A DNA stretch of 64,000 bases, from contig NZ_KE387205.1 in the NCBI RefSeq assembly GCF_000430725.1, positions 323,972 to 387,971 on the forward strand, written 5' to 3'. Position numbers and translations under genes: made by a program. The stretch comes from Azohydromonas australica DSM 1124. GTDB lineage: Bacteria > Pseudomonadota > Gammaproteobacteria > Burkholderiales > Burkholderiaceae_C. The notes under the pieces were generated by a model, which worked only from the letters and a program-made list of their open reading frames with translations, was not told the DNA's origin and searched no databases. Numbering within the stretch: position 1 is the stretch's first letter; each line of letters opens with the position of its first letter. Below are positions 9,901 to 18,400 of the stretch, in pieces.

Positions 9901-10469
9901 AGCGTGCTGCTCCACAGCGCCAGGCCGATGCCCACGAGCGTGGCGATGACGGCCAGCGCCGTGCCGACCGTGCCCAGCCGCGACAGCCCGATGGCGTTTT
10001 CCAGCAGGTCCACCGCCATCAGCGCCAGTACCGGCAGCAGCAGGAGCACCAGCGCCAGGCCTTCGCGCTCCTTGGAGCGCGCCTGCGCCACGTCGTCTCC
10101 CAGGGCCTGGGCCAGCCGCTGCGCCAGTCCCGCCAGGCCGATCACGTACAGCGGCACGAACAGCACGCTGTCCAGCGCCAGGTACAGCCAAGCCAGCTCG
10201 ATGCGGTTCGAGCGCGACCACAGGCGCAGCATCTGGTGCGCCGCGGCGTTGCGGCGCGTGTCCGGCCAGCCCAGGAAGTCCTCGATGCCCCAGCCGCCGG
10301 GCACGTGCAGCACCGCGCCGATGAGCAGCAGCAACAGCAGCGCCGCCGGCGCCGCGGCGGCGTAAAGGCCCAGCCCCGGCGCGTGGGAGGGCCTGAAGTC
10401 TTCGTCGGTGGAAGGTGCCCCGGCGCGGCGGCGAGTCGACTCAGGCGCCGCCGCGTCGCGGTTCGCCAT
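6918..10469 (-). CDS. Giant multi-pass membrane protein with C-terminal patatin-like domain
   Basis: 1183 residues. After about 30 polar residues the first two thirds are dominated by hydrophobic segments, at least ten likely membrane helices by eye, with loops around residues 70-110 and 230-280. The C-terminal 450 residues are soluble and follow the patatin layout: a glycine-rich loop GEGMRG near residue 745, the nucleophile elbow ITGVSGA with Ser781, then ARLPLLHPPG and the dyad aspartate Asp975 in HLADGH. Both elbow (GxSxA instead of GxSxG) and dyad (DGH instead of DGG/DGA) are degenerate, so lipase activity is uncertain. It probably sits in the inner membrane and acts on lipids or as a scaffold. 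It is divergent from the lipoprotein cluster to its right. Confidence 0.72.
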   Translation of the reverse strand: MANRDAAAPESTRRRAGAPSTDEDFRPSHAPGLGLYAAAAPAALLLLLLIGAVLHVPGGWGIEDFLGWPDTRRNAAAHQMLRLWSRSNRIELAWLYLALDSVLFVPLYVIGLAGLAQRLAQALGDDVAQARSKEREGLALVLLLLPVLALMAVDLLENAIGLSRLGTVGTALAVIATLVGIGLALWSSTLSAPISRISGGGAAVLLFVTVAVVGINGFLGTQCAVPAGRATEWITTVGCGAHAAKPWLALVVAVVLGGATLMWLTGAAVGADAPPTRRAERARLRGSVREVLLRSRYVLLVLALLGAGLLALDVGRDTLYAMAASPYRGDGASLQERLLRMLGTMVAFGLTALALWALAFTTWLWARAACQLRRPHSPAPSVQGAVPGQGFARWWARALAGVPVVLVVLLCVQVLREGAAAQVTGPATPWLGPAILLLAFGVSVLTLGLVFLKHRHDGAELLYLDAWSWAEWATRAGVVRHAQPSAPLAKFRFMGWLHPQGLVALLLLALLLCRAMDLLPPPSDLWEQDRLPTLTLAVLLFSAALWMTLCGWLTLLEVGIAGPWAGLLALLAVLGLGALGWTANAAVWPAVESTPGLPGGGMRMLLFTALLGGLLLLAHVLALVLARQHAHPDGPMHPLATTLLSVPALGAAGLVLAMLVLVVGDRIASPRPAGHEDVLPAQQRPTLDQALSTWLSSLCEPVAGSGIAPAQGVPDAAEAAPAPVACRPALPLDAQGAMRVFLVAAEGEGMRGAAWTAFVLQQLGQHDPALQRRVFAITGVSGAAAGAAALRGCTLDGLVDAECLTRFARADLLSPLVSAGVFEEALALALPTSWCDTPGCGFLSRAAWFEQALEAAGPGLRPGLMESRRQLAFPGAGHLPYLLLEAAWVESGERAIASDLRIDWRQFPGARDQLGLVGQDLSLGTVAHNAARLPLLHPPGALRAPRGHCMDRRPGAAASAPDADAWLQTCGHLADGHQADPGGAQATVDLLQALAHCLSAQPSAADLALYPHCAAMDETRRAWLREHLLPQVLLIRAEVPPPALLQDQCPAPEPRPPSGAELAQRQQGTGCAAPAAQRVAQVPERPQCAAPAAAGWMASLRALSPADPRDGGAAALAEARQAQAVAALRASLGGLAALSAEAPVRTLDLSPDGTRHPTHWLLPALTVERMWKQARGCAGGDGG

Positions 10470-10784
10470 GCTGCTGTTCCATGCTGCGAGGCCGTAATGA
10501 AAATGGCCGTTTTTTTGCCATTGTCACGGCCGACACCAGGGCGCCGGCGTGACACGGGTCACGAAGGGCGGGACGGTTTCAGTCTGATACGTCGCGGTGC
10601 CTGGGGCTTGGCCGCGCACCCTCCCGATCCGGCGATCCGCTGCGGCGCAGGGTGTCTTTGGTCGCTGGCGCGAAGCCGTTTTCCCTTGCTAGAAGGGCAC
10701 TGCCGCCTGGCAGCGGCATGAACCCCGAGGCGTGCGACGTCCTGGGCAGGGCGGCCGGGCGCGGGGCGGCAGCGAAAGGACCTT
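10470..10784. promoter_or_regulatory. Divergent intergenic region with GTGA-N6-TCAC palindrome
   Basis: 315 bases between two outward-reading genes, so it must hold both promoters. A clean palindrome at 10549-10564, CGTGACACGGGTCACG, has the GTGA-N6-TCAC form of Crp/Fnr-superfamily sites. A T-run (10511-10517) follows a partial stem on its left. I see no open frame here. The regulator is not identified; a Crp/Fnr-type protein is encoded at 33.6-34.4 kb but nothing ties the two together. Confidence 0.35.
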
Positions 10785-11228
10785 ATGGCCATGTCCGTGT
10801 GCCTTCGTGCCTTGAGAGCGCTGTTCAAGTCCATGAGTCAGGCGCCGCCGCCGTCGTGGACGCTCCCGTTTCCCGGCGGCGCGCGGCGGCCTGGAGCGGC
10901 CCGGCGCACGGCGCTGGCGCTGCTGCTGCTGCCGGCCGGGCTGTGCGGCTGCGCGCACGTGTGGGTGGATGCCGACGGCACGCGCCACGTCGCGGGCTGG
11001 GTGCACCTGAGCCTGCCGCCCGCCGACGACTCCGGCGGCTCGGGGCTGCGTGTGCGCAGCCTGGGCCTGTCCTGGCTGCGCTCGGCCGAGGGCGCGGCGC
11101 TAACCCTGGGCTACAGCGATGTCGGCGTGCTGGCATTGCGCAACCACAGCCTGGTGCGCGTGGGCGCGCCGGGCCTCCCGCTGTCGCGGGCTGACACAGG
11201 AGCGTCCGATGACCAAGGAAAACCTTGA
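10785..11228 (+). CDS. Small putative lipoprotein
   Basis: 147 residues if translated from the ATG at 10785, which has AAGGA four bases upstream; an in-frame ATG two codons later has better spacing, and a third at 10833 would trim a long leader. A hydrophobic stretch LALLLLPAGLCGC ends in a lipobox-like LCGC, followed by a short beta-rich domain (HVWVDADGTRHVAGWVHL). It is probably exported and lipid-anchored, though the leader is unusually long. It overlaps the next gene by 20 bases and so is likely co-translated with it. I do not recognise the family. Confidence 0.6.
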   Translation: MAMSVCLRALRALFKSMSQAPPPSWTLPFPGGARRPGAARRTALALLLLPAGLCGCAHVWVDADGTRHVAGWVHLSLPPADDSGGSGLRVRSLGLSWLRSAEGAALTLGYSDVGVLALRNHSLVRVGAPGLPLSRADTGASDDQGKP

Positions 11229-12219
11229 GCGTGCGCCCGCGGCAGGCCGGGCACGCCTGTGCCGCGCCGGTGCAGTGCTGGTGGCCGCCTGGCTGGGCGG
11301 CTGCGCCGGCCCCCAGGGCTACGTGACCTTCGTGACCAAGACCTCGCTGTCGATCGTGGACGTGGACTCCACCCCGCCCGGCGTGAGCGTCGCCTACGAC
11401 CGGGTCGAGGGCTACGTCGGGCCGCAGCTTCTGGACGGCAAGGCGCCGCCCGTGACCGGCAGCATCCGCACCGACGGCAACCTGCTGGCGCGCAACATCC
11501 GGCAGGTGTACGCCACCGGCCGCGCCGCGCTGATCGTCAACAGCCCGGCGTCCGCGCCCGCGCCCGCAGCCGAGGCGGCGTCCGCACCGGCTTCCGCCGC
11601 CTCGGGGCCGCAGCGGCCGGTGTTCTTCGGCACCGGCACGGTGCTGGGGCTGAAGTTCAGCTTCAGCCAGGACGGCCTGCCCGGCTCCTTCACGCTGGGC
11701 TACCGGCGCAAGGAGGCGTCGGTGATCCCCGTGACCGAGGACCGGCTGCGGCTGCCCTCGGTGATCGCCGTGCTCAGCAACGACGTCCAGGCCGGCTCGC
11801 GCGACAAGGCCGGGTTGGGGCTGGAGCAGTACTTCGCCACCGGCGACGCCGCCGATGCGCTGGCCAGCGACCCCGACATCAGGCGCGCGTTCAAGGCCGA
11901 GGGCCAGGGCGCCGTGCAGGCCTACTTCACCCAGGAGCGCCTTCAGGGCACCGCGGCGCTGGACACGCTGTACTGCCTGTCCCGGCTGCCCGATGCGCGG
12001 CTGCCCGGCGTCTGGGCGCACGCGGAGCTGGAGAAGGTGCTGGGCGCCGATCCCGGCCCCTACCAGGCCATCCGCGGCAAGCCCACGCCCGCCGAGGCGC
12101 GCACCGAGTACACGCGCCGGCTGACGCTGGGCCAGGCCGACGACGCGGCCCGTACCGCGGCCTACCAGGTCCACCAGCGCTATGTCTGTGCGCTGGCGAC
12201 CGGCACGCTGGCGCCTTAG
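11209..12219 (+). CDS. Putative lipoprotein of unknown function
   Basis: 336 residues from the ATG at 11209, which has an AGGAG nine bases upstream. A positively charged N-terminus leads into AVLVAAWLGGC, a good lipobox (LGGC) cleaved before Cys, so it should be anchored in the envelope. After the anchor comes a beta-rich region (about 30-170) interrupted by an Ala/Pro/Ser linker near residues 105-125, then a helical C-terminal half. No enzymatic motif is visible. Its start lies inside the preceding lipoprotein gene and the next gene follows after 45 bases, so the three probably act together in the envelope. Function unknown. Confidence 0.65.
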   Translation: MTKENLERAPAAGRARLCRAGAVLVAAWLGGCAGPQGYVTFVTKTSLSIVDVDSTPPGVSVAYDRVEGYVGPQLLDGKAPPVTGSIRTDGNLLARNIRQVYATGRAALIVNSPASAPAPAAEAASAPASAASGPQRPVFFGTGTVLGLKFSFSQDGLPGSFTLGYRRKEASVIPVTEDRLRLPSVIAVLSNDVQAGSRDKAGLGLEQYFATGDAADALASDPDIRRAFKAEGQGAVQAYFTQERLQGTAALDTLYCLSRLPDARLPGVWAHAELEKVLGADPGPYQAIRGKPTPAEARTEYTRRLTLGQADDAARTAAYQVHQRYVCALATGTLAP

Positions 12220-12264
12220 CCCGGCACGCGCCCCTTCCCGTCGATCCGCCAAGGAGACCGCACC

Positions 12265-13500
12265 ATGCCAGTAGCCACCGAATCCCTGCCCTGCGAGCTG
12301 TGCGGCGAGCGCCGCGAGCGGCTGAGCCTGCACGGCTTCAAGGTGCTGGGCTGCACGCCCGACGCGGGCAAGCCCGGCTTCTGCACCCTCAGCTACGAGG
12401 ACCCGGCGCTCAGCGGCGGCGCCGCCGTCACGCGCACCGTCACGACCGAATCCGTGGAAGCGGACGGCGTTGCCGTCGAGGCCGTCACCGTGACTACCAC
12501 GGTGGAGCCGCTGGCGTCGCCGCAGCCCGCCGGCGCGACACTGGCCGCGGCGGCGGCGCTTGGCGCGCTCACGCCGACGCAGGTGCGCACGGCGCAGGCC
12601 ATCGTCAACCTGTTCGAGACCAGCGAGGTGCTGGGCGACTACGGCGACGTGACGCTGATCGAGGGCGACACCGGCCACCTCACCTACGGCCGCTCACAGA
12701 CCACGCTGGGTTCGGGCAACCTGGCGCTGCTGCTGCAGCGCTACTGCGGCAACCCGGGCGCGCGCTTCGGCGCGCGGCTGCAGCCCTGGCTGCCGCGCGT
12801 CCAGGCCCGGGACAAGGCGCTGGACCAGGCGCCGCAGCTGCACAACCTGCTGCGCGCCGCCGCGGACGATCCGGTGATGCGCGAGACGCAGGACCAGTTC
12901 TTCGACGACGTCTACTGGACGCCCGCGCTGCGCCGTGCCCAGCAGCTGGGCATCTCCTCGGCCCTGGGCGTGGCGGTGGTGTACGACAGCATCGTGCACG
13001 GCTCCTGGGGCGACATGCGCCAGCGCACCGACGCGCAGGCCGGCAGCGTGCAGGCCCTGGGCGAGCGCGGCTGGATCGCGGCTTACGTCAAGGTCCGGCG
13101 CCAGTGGCTGGGCACGCATGAGCGCCAGGACCTGCGTCGCACGGTGTACCGGATGGACGCCTTCCAGCGCCTGATCGACCAGGGCTTCTGGGGCCTGCCG
13201 CTGCCCCTGGTGGTGCGCGGCAAGGAGATCTCCCTGGCGTCGCTCACGGGCACCCCGCCGGGCTGCTACGACGGACCGCAGCCGGGCACGCGCGCGCTGA
13301 TGCTGGCGCAGCCGCTGCAGCGCGGGCTGGACGTGCGGCTGCTGCAGCTGGGGCTGTCGCTGCAGGGCGTGGACATCAAGGCCGACGGGCTCTTCGGCCA
13401 GGCGTCGCAAACCGGGCTGCACGCGTGGCAGCAGGCGCAGGGCCTGCCCGCCACGGGCGCCGCGGATGCGGCCCTGGTGGCGCAGCTGGCGCGGGTCTGA
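12265..13500 (+). CDS. GH46 chitosanase-like protein with peptidoglycan-binding domain
   Basis: 411 residues with three parts. The N-terminus has four cysteines spaced like a small zinc ribbon (Cys10, Cys13, Cys30, Cys40). A Thr/Val/Ala-rich linker follows, then a glycoside hydrolase 46 (chitosanase) fold at about 100-330 with the acid Glu118 in NLFETSE and Asp135 in EGDTGH. Their 17-residue spacing agrees with Glu22/Asp40 of the Streptomyces enzyme. A PG_binding_1 domain ends the protein (about 345-411, LQLGLSLQGVDIKADGLFG). There is no signal peptide, which is odd for a wall-directed enzyme and suggests another export route or a phage/effector-like role. A Shine-Dalgarno (AGGAG) precedes the ATG. 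Confidence 0.75.
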   Translation: MPVATESLPCELCGERRERLSLHGFKVLGCTPDAGKPGFCTLSYEDPALSGGAAVTRTVTTESVEADGVAVEAVTVTTTVEPLASPQPAGATLAAAAALGALTPTQVRTAQAIVNLFETSEVLGDYGDVTLIEGDTGHLTYGRSQTTLGSGNLALLLQRYCGNPGARFGARLQPWLPRVQARDKALDQAPQLHNLLRAAADDPVMRETQDQFFDDVYWTPALRRAQQLGISSALGVAVVYDSIVHGSWGDMRQRTDAQAGSVQALGERGWIAAYVKVRRQWLGTHERQDLRRTVYRMDAFQRLIDQGFWGLPLPLVVRGKEISLASLTGTPPGCYDGPQPGTRALMLAQPLQRGLDVRLLQLGLSLQGVDIKADGLFGQASQTGLHAWQQAQGLPATGAADAALVAQLARV

Positions 13501-13608
13501 GCCCGCCGTGGGCCGTGCCGGCACCGGGTGCCGGGAATGGCGGTTGCCGTGTCCGTGGGCACGCAGGGCGCCGCCGCCGTGGGCGGCGCCCAACCGCAGG
13601 AGATCCGC

Positions 13609-14004
13609 ATGAGCAAGCAGAAGTACGGGGTGGAGCTGCCGGGCACCCTGGAGCGCTCGCCGGCCAAGGCGCAGCGCACCTATGCCAAGACCTTGCGCAA
13701 CGCCGAGCGCGAATACGGCCGCGGCGAGCGCGCCAGCCGCACGGCGCTGGCCTCGCTCAAGCACGGCTTCGAGAAGGTGGGCAACCACTGGGAGCCCAAG
13801 GACCACAAGGGCCCGTCGGACCCGCAGGCCGCCGCCGGCGGCGCCGAGGCGCGCAATCATCCGCGCGAGACCTTCGGCGGCGTGGACGTGATGGGCCACA
13901 CGCGCCAGGAGCTCTACGCGCGCGCCAAGGATCTGGGCATCGCCGGGCGCTCGCGCATGAACAAGGAAGCGCTGGCGCGAGAGATCGCGAAGAAGCAGGG
14001 CTGA
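13609..14004 (+). CDS. ChaB-like protein with Rho-N domain
   Basis: 131 residues. The N-terminal half (YGVELPGTLERSPAKAQRTYAKTLRNA) resembles the ChaB fold. The C-terminal 40 residues (ELYARAKDLGIAGRSRMNKEAL) are a Rho termination factor N-like helical motif, which binds nucleic acid. A CAGGAG sits seven bases before the ATG. ChaB/Rho-N proteins are common as short basic stress or DNA-associated proteins in proteobacteria; no biochemical role is firmly set. It is encoded between a wall hydrolase and a proline-rich peptide on one strand, about 108 bases after the former. Confidence 0.75.
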   Translation: MSKQKYGVELPGTLERSPAKAQRTYAKTLRNAEREYGRGERASRTALASLKHGFEKVGNHWEPKDHKGPSDPQAAAGGAEARNHPRETFGGVDVMGHTRQELYARAKDLGIAGRSRMNKEALAREIAKKQG

Positions 14005-14016
14005 AGGGCGGACGAC

Positions 14017-14163
14017 ATGAGCCAGAGGCTGCACGACATCCCGCCCGATCCCTTCGTGCCCGAGCCCCCGCCGGCACCGGCGCCGGACGCGGAGCCGCAT
14101 GTGGAAGATCCCCCGGCGCCCAGCCAGACGCCGCCGGTGAAGGATCCGCCCAAGTTCAGCTGA
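14017..14163 (+). CDS. 48-residue proline-rich protein
   Basis: A short open frame that starts 12 bases after the ChaB/Rho-N gene, with AAGG upstream of its ATG, and encodes 48 residues. About 40 % are proline, mixed with Asp and Glu (VPEPPPAPAPDAEP, DPPAPSQTPPVKDPP). No transmembrane segment or cysteine. The composition fits an unstructured peptide. Tight spacing and the ribosome binding site favour a real gene. The next gene is convergent, 15 bases away. Function unknown. Confidence 0.55.
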   Translation: MSQRLHDIPPDPFVPEPPPAPAPDAEPHVEDPPAPSQTPPVKDPPKFS

Positions 14164-14178
14164 GCAGGCGCGCGGCGC

Positions 14179-15276
14179 TCACGCCGCGCTGCACCCGCCC
14201 CTGAAGCTCGACGGGCACGCCGTTGCCAGCCCGCCCGTGAGCGTCGAGCCCTGCGGGTGGGTCTTGAGGAAATTCAGCACGTCGGGCCAGACGTTCTTCA
14301 AGCCCTTTTGCGGCCGGGTCCAGTACAGGTAATTGGCGCGCAATTGATTGCGCGCGAAGTTGTACAAGTCCTCGATGGGTATCGAAGTGCGCTCGCCCTG
14401 GTGGCTCAGCGCCACGTAGTTCTCGAATTGCACCGACGGCGCCAGCGGTACCACGCCGGCCAGGCGCGGATACTGGGTATAGACGTTGTCGCGCAGCGAG
14501 CGGTCGTCCAGGAAAACATCCGGCCCGCCCAGGCCGATGCCGTATTCGGGCATCTGCCCCACCAGCGTCTGGATCGCCTGCTTGGGGAAATTCACGAACT
14601 GGATCGCCACCGTGGTCGGAAACGCCTTGCGCAGCGTGCGGTTGGCGGAGGCGAGATTCTTGAAGAACTGGTTGCGGTCGTCGTCGCTGATGGAGCGGTC
14701 CGCCCGGCCCAGCGCGGTTTCGTTGAAGGCCACGCTCTCCAGCGCCGGGTGCGAGTCCAGCGCCTTGCCCATGGCGAACAGGAATTTCTCCAGGTTCTCC
14801 AGCACCGCCGGCTCCCACAGCGCGACGTTCTGCCCGGCCCGCGCCTTGGGCCCGCCCGGCGCCTGCTTTTCCTCGATGCCGATGCTGTAGGTGCTGCGCC
14901 CCGAGCCGGCCTTCTGCTCCAGGTATTCGGGCACCGGCCGCGCGCCGCCGGCAAATGACTTGAGCATCAGCAGCACGTGCAGCCGCTTCTTGTAGGAGGC
15001 GACGCGGTCCAGGTCCTGGCGCAGGCGGTCGAAATTGAAGCGGTCCTCGTTCGGCTCCAACTCGGCCCAGGTGTAGCGCAGTTGCAGGCCTCGGGCGGAC
15101 TGGACGTTGCGGATCTGGTCCAGCGTGTCCTCGACCATTTCCGCACCGCCGCGGGTGGGAATGTGGATGTACTGGCCGGGGTGCCATTTCATGCCCGCGC
15201 CCTGGGCCCAGGGCAGGCCGGGCGCGCAGGCGGCGGCCGTGGCGGTGAGCAGCTGGCGGCGGTTCAGGTTCGGCAT
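14179..15276 (-). CDS. Secreted TIM-barrel, glycoside-hydrolase-like protein (paralogue 1)
   Basis: 365 residues. The N-terminus NRRQLLTATAAACAPGLPWAQG is a twin-arginine-like export signal. The mature part alternates strands and helices like a (beta/alpha)8 barrel. It contains WHPGQYIHIP at the first strand, LQLRYTWAELEP, and AFNETALG with Glu186, which sits like the acid/base Glu after Asn in clan GH-A glycosidases. Two C-terminal cysteines (ACPSSFRGGC) probably form a disulphide. The same architecture occurs at 44839-46170, so they are paralogues. The substrate is unknown; a polysaccharide-active enzyme is my inference. No partner genes adjoin it: the metal efflux operon to the right is separated by a terminator. 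Confidence 0.6.
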   Translation of the reverse strand: MPNLNRRQLLTATAAACAPGLPWAQGAGMKWHPGQYIHIPTRGGAEMVEDTLDQIRNVQSARGLQLRYTWAELEPNEDRFNFDRLRQDLDRVASYKKRLHVLLMLKSFAGGARPVPEYLEQKAGSGRSTYSIGIEEKQAPGGPKARAGQNVALWEPAVLENLEKFLFAMGKALDSHPALESVAFNETALGRADRSISDDDRNQFFKNLASANRTLRKAFPTTVAIQFVNFPKQAIQTLVGQMPEYGIGLGGPDVFLDDRSLRDNVYTQYPRLAGVVPLAPSVQFENYVALSHQGERTSIPIEDLYNFARNQLRANYLYWTRPQKGLKNVWPDVLNFLKTHPQGSTLTGGLATACPSSFRGGCSAA

Positions 15277-15395
15277 GGAGCTACGTTCCTTTCAAGACAG
15301 GTCGCGACAGGCCCGGGCAGGCCGGGCCGCCGACGCTGCAGCAGGCCTTGGGCCCGGGCCGCCCAGGCTCGCACAGGCGGCGCAAGGGGACGTAT

Positions 15396-15426
15396 CAAAA
15401 AGGAAAGCGCGCCCGGGGCGCGCTTT
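15396..15426 (-). terminator. Intrinsic terminator of the metal efflux operon
   Basis: A 10-bp perfect stem (AAAGCGCGCC / GGCGCGCTTT, 15404-15426) with a 3-base loop lies 64 bases after the stop of the RND pump gene on its strand. It is followed by five T after two C (TCCTTTTT reading on the minus strand). This is a good rho-independent terminator for the minus-strand operon. Confidence 0.8.
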
Positions 15427-15489
15427 GCCTATCTGCTGTCTGTATAGCCGGGCCCGGTCCGCCAGCGGTCCGGGCCCGGAGCCGGCGCC

Positions 15490-18400
15490 TCAGCGCGCGG
15501 CGTCCATGCCCAGCGGGTGCGGCACCGGGTCGGGCTCGGTGTCGAACCAGCGGAACACCGCCGGCAGCATCACCAGCGTCAGCAGCGTGCAGCTGATCAG
15601 GCCGCCGATCACCACGATCGCCAGCGGGCGCTGCACTTCCGAGCCCGGTCCGGTGGCGAACAGGAACGGGATCAGGCCCAGCATCGCCACCGTGGCGGTC
15701 ATCATCACCGGGCGGAAGCGCAGCTTCGCGCCCTCGGCCACGGCGCGCTCCAGCGGCATGCCCTGGGTGCGCAGGTCGCGGATGTAGCTGATGAGCACCA
15801 CGCCGTTGAGCACCGCGATGCCCCACAGCGCGATGAAGCCCACCGAGGCCGGCACCGACAGGTACTCGCCCGTGACGAACAGCCCGATCACGCCGCCCAT
15901 CGAGGCGAAGGGCAGCACCAGGATGATCAGCGAGGCCATGCGCACGCTGCGGAACAGCAGGAACAGCAGGAAGAAGATCGCCCCCACCGTGATGGGCACG
16001 ATCACCGACAGGTGGCCCAGCGCGCGCTCCATGTTCTGGAACTGACCGCCCCACTCCAGCCGGTAGCCCGCCGGGAGGTCGACGTCCTGCGCCACCGCCT
16101 GCTGCAGCTCGGCCACGAAGCCGCCCAGGTCCCGGTCGGCCACGTTGATGCCCACCGTGATGCGGCGCTTGCCCATCTCGCGGCTGACCTGCGCCGGGCC
16201 CTCGACCACGTGCACCTTGGCCAGGTTGGCCAGCGGCACCTGCGCGCCGTTGGGCGCCGACACCTGCAGCTTGCGGATCGCCTCCACGTCGTCGCGGTAG
16301 CTCTGAGGCAGCCGCACGAAGGCCGCGAAGCGGCGCTCGCCCTCGTAGATGTCGGTGGCCGACTTGCCGCCGATGGCGATCTCGATCACGTCGTGCACGT
16401 CCGACACGTTCAGCCCGTGGCGGGCGATGGCCTGGCGGTCGATCTCGATCTGCAGGTACTGCTGGCCGGAGATGCGCTCCACGCGCAGGTCCTGCGCGCC
16501 GCGGATGCCCTGCGCCACCTTGGCGATCTCGTCGCCCAGCCGCTTGAGCGTGGGCAGGTCGTCGCCAAAGATCTTCACGGCGATGTCGGCGCGCACGCCC
16601 GTCACCATCTCGTCCACGCGGTCGGAGATGGGCTGCGCCATCACCACCTGCACGCCGGGCAGCACCGAGAGCTTCTTGCGGATCTCGTCGGCGATGGTGT
16701 CCTGCGTCCACCCTTCGGGCCACTCGTCGCGCGGCTTGAGCGACACGATGGGCGTGGACTCGTTCTGCGCCTGCGGGTCCGCCGCCGACTCGCCGCGGCC
16801 CACGCCGGAGACGGCCGAGCGCACGCCCGGCACCTCCATGGTGAGCTTCATCGCCTCCATCTCCATGGCGATGGACTCCTCCAGCGAGATGTTGGGCACG
16901 CGGTTGATGCCCGGCACCACGGAGCCTTCCTTCATCTCCGGAATGAAGGCGCTGCCCAGGAAGGGCACCAGCGCGCCGGTGCCCACCAGCAGCGCCAGCG
17001 CCAGCGCCGCCGTGGCCTTCGGGGCCGCGATGGCGCGGCCCAGCACCGCCAGGTACGGCTTCTTGAGCTTGCGGATGAGCCAGGTGTCGTGCGCCTCCTC
17101 GTCGTGCACCTCGCCCTCGGGCGTGGGCTTGACCTTCAGCAGGTACGAGGACAGCACCGGCGAGAGCGTGAGCGAGAGCACCAGCGAGATGGCCAGCGCG
17201 ATGGCGATGGTGTAGGCCAGCGGCGCGAACATCTTGCCTTCCATGCCGGTGAGGGTCATCAGCGGCAGGAACACCAGGATGATCACGCCCACGCCGAAGA
17301 TCACCGGCGTGGCCACCTCCTGCACCGCGTGCAGCACGATGCGTGCGCGCGGCTCGCCCGGCTTGTGCGTGCGCGACAGGTGCGACACCGCGTTCTCCAC
17401 CACCACCACCGAGCCGTCCACCATCAGGCCGATGGCGATGGCCAGGCCGCCCAGCGACATCAGGTTGGCCGAGATGCCCAGCTGGTTCATGGCCATGAAG
17501 GTCAGCAGCGGCGTGAGCACCAGCGTGGCGATCACGACCAGCGCCGCGCGCAGGTTGCCCAGGAACAGCAGCAGCACCAGCACCACGAAGGCCACGCCTT
17601 CGAGCAGCACCTTCACCACCGTGGCCACGGCCGAGTCCACCAGCTCCGAGCGGTCGTAGTAGGCGGCGATCCGCAGCCCGTCGGGCAGCATGCCGCGCTC
17701 GTTGATCTCGGCCACGCGGGCCTTGACGTTGGCCACCACCTCCTTGGCGTTGCCGCCGCGCAGCATCATGACGATGCCGCCCACGCTCTCGGTGACGCCG
17801 TTCTTGACCACCGCGCCGGCGCGCACCGCGGTGCCCAGCCGCACCTCGGCCACGTCGCGCACCATCACCGGCGTGCCCTCGAACTCCTTGAGCACGATGC
17901 GGCCCAGGTCGTCCAGCGACTGCGCCAGGCCCACGCCGCGGATCAGGTACTGCTCCGCGTGGTGCGGCAGCACGCCGCCGCCGGAGTTGGCGTTGTTGCG
18001 CGCCAGCGCCTCGAACACCTGCTGGATGGTCAGCCCGTAGTAGCGCAGCTTCTCCGGCGCCACCAGCACCTGGTACTGCCGCTCGTAGCCGCCCTGGGAG
18101 TTGATCTCCGCGATGCCGGGAATCGAGCGCAGCAGCGGCCGCACCACCCAGTCCTGCACCGTGCGGCGCTCGGTCAGCTCCTCCTCGGTCAGGGCGCGGT
18201 TGCCGTCACCGGGGTGCTCCAGCGTGTACTGGTACACCTCGCCCAGGCCGGTGGAGACCGGGCCCAGCACCGGCGTGATGCCCGCGGGCAGCCGGCCGCC
18301 GATCTCGATCAGCCGCTCCATCACCAGCTGGCGCGCGAAGTACACGTCGGTGGCGTCGGTGAACACCAGCGTGATCAGCGACAGCCCCGGGCGGTTGAGC

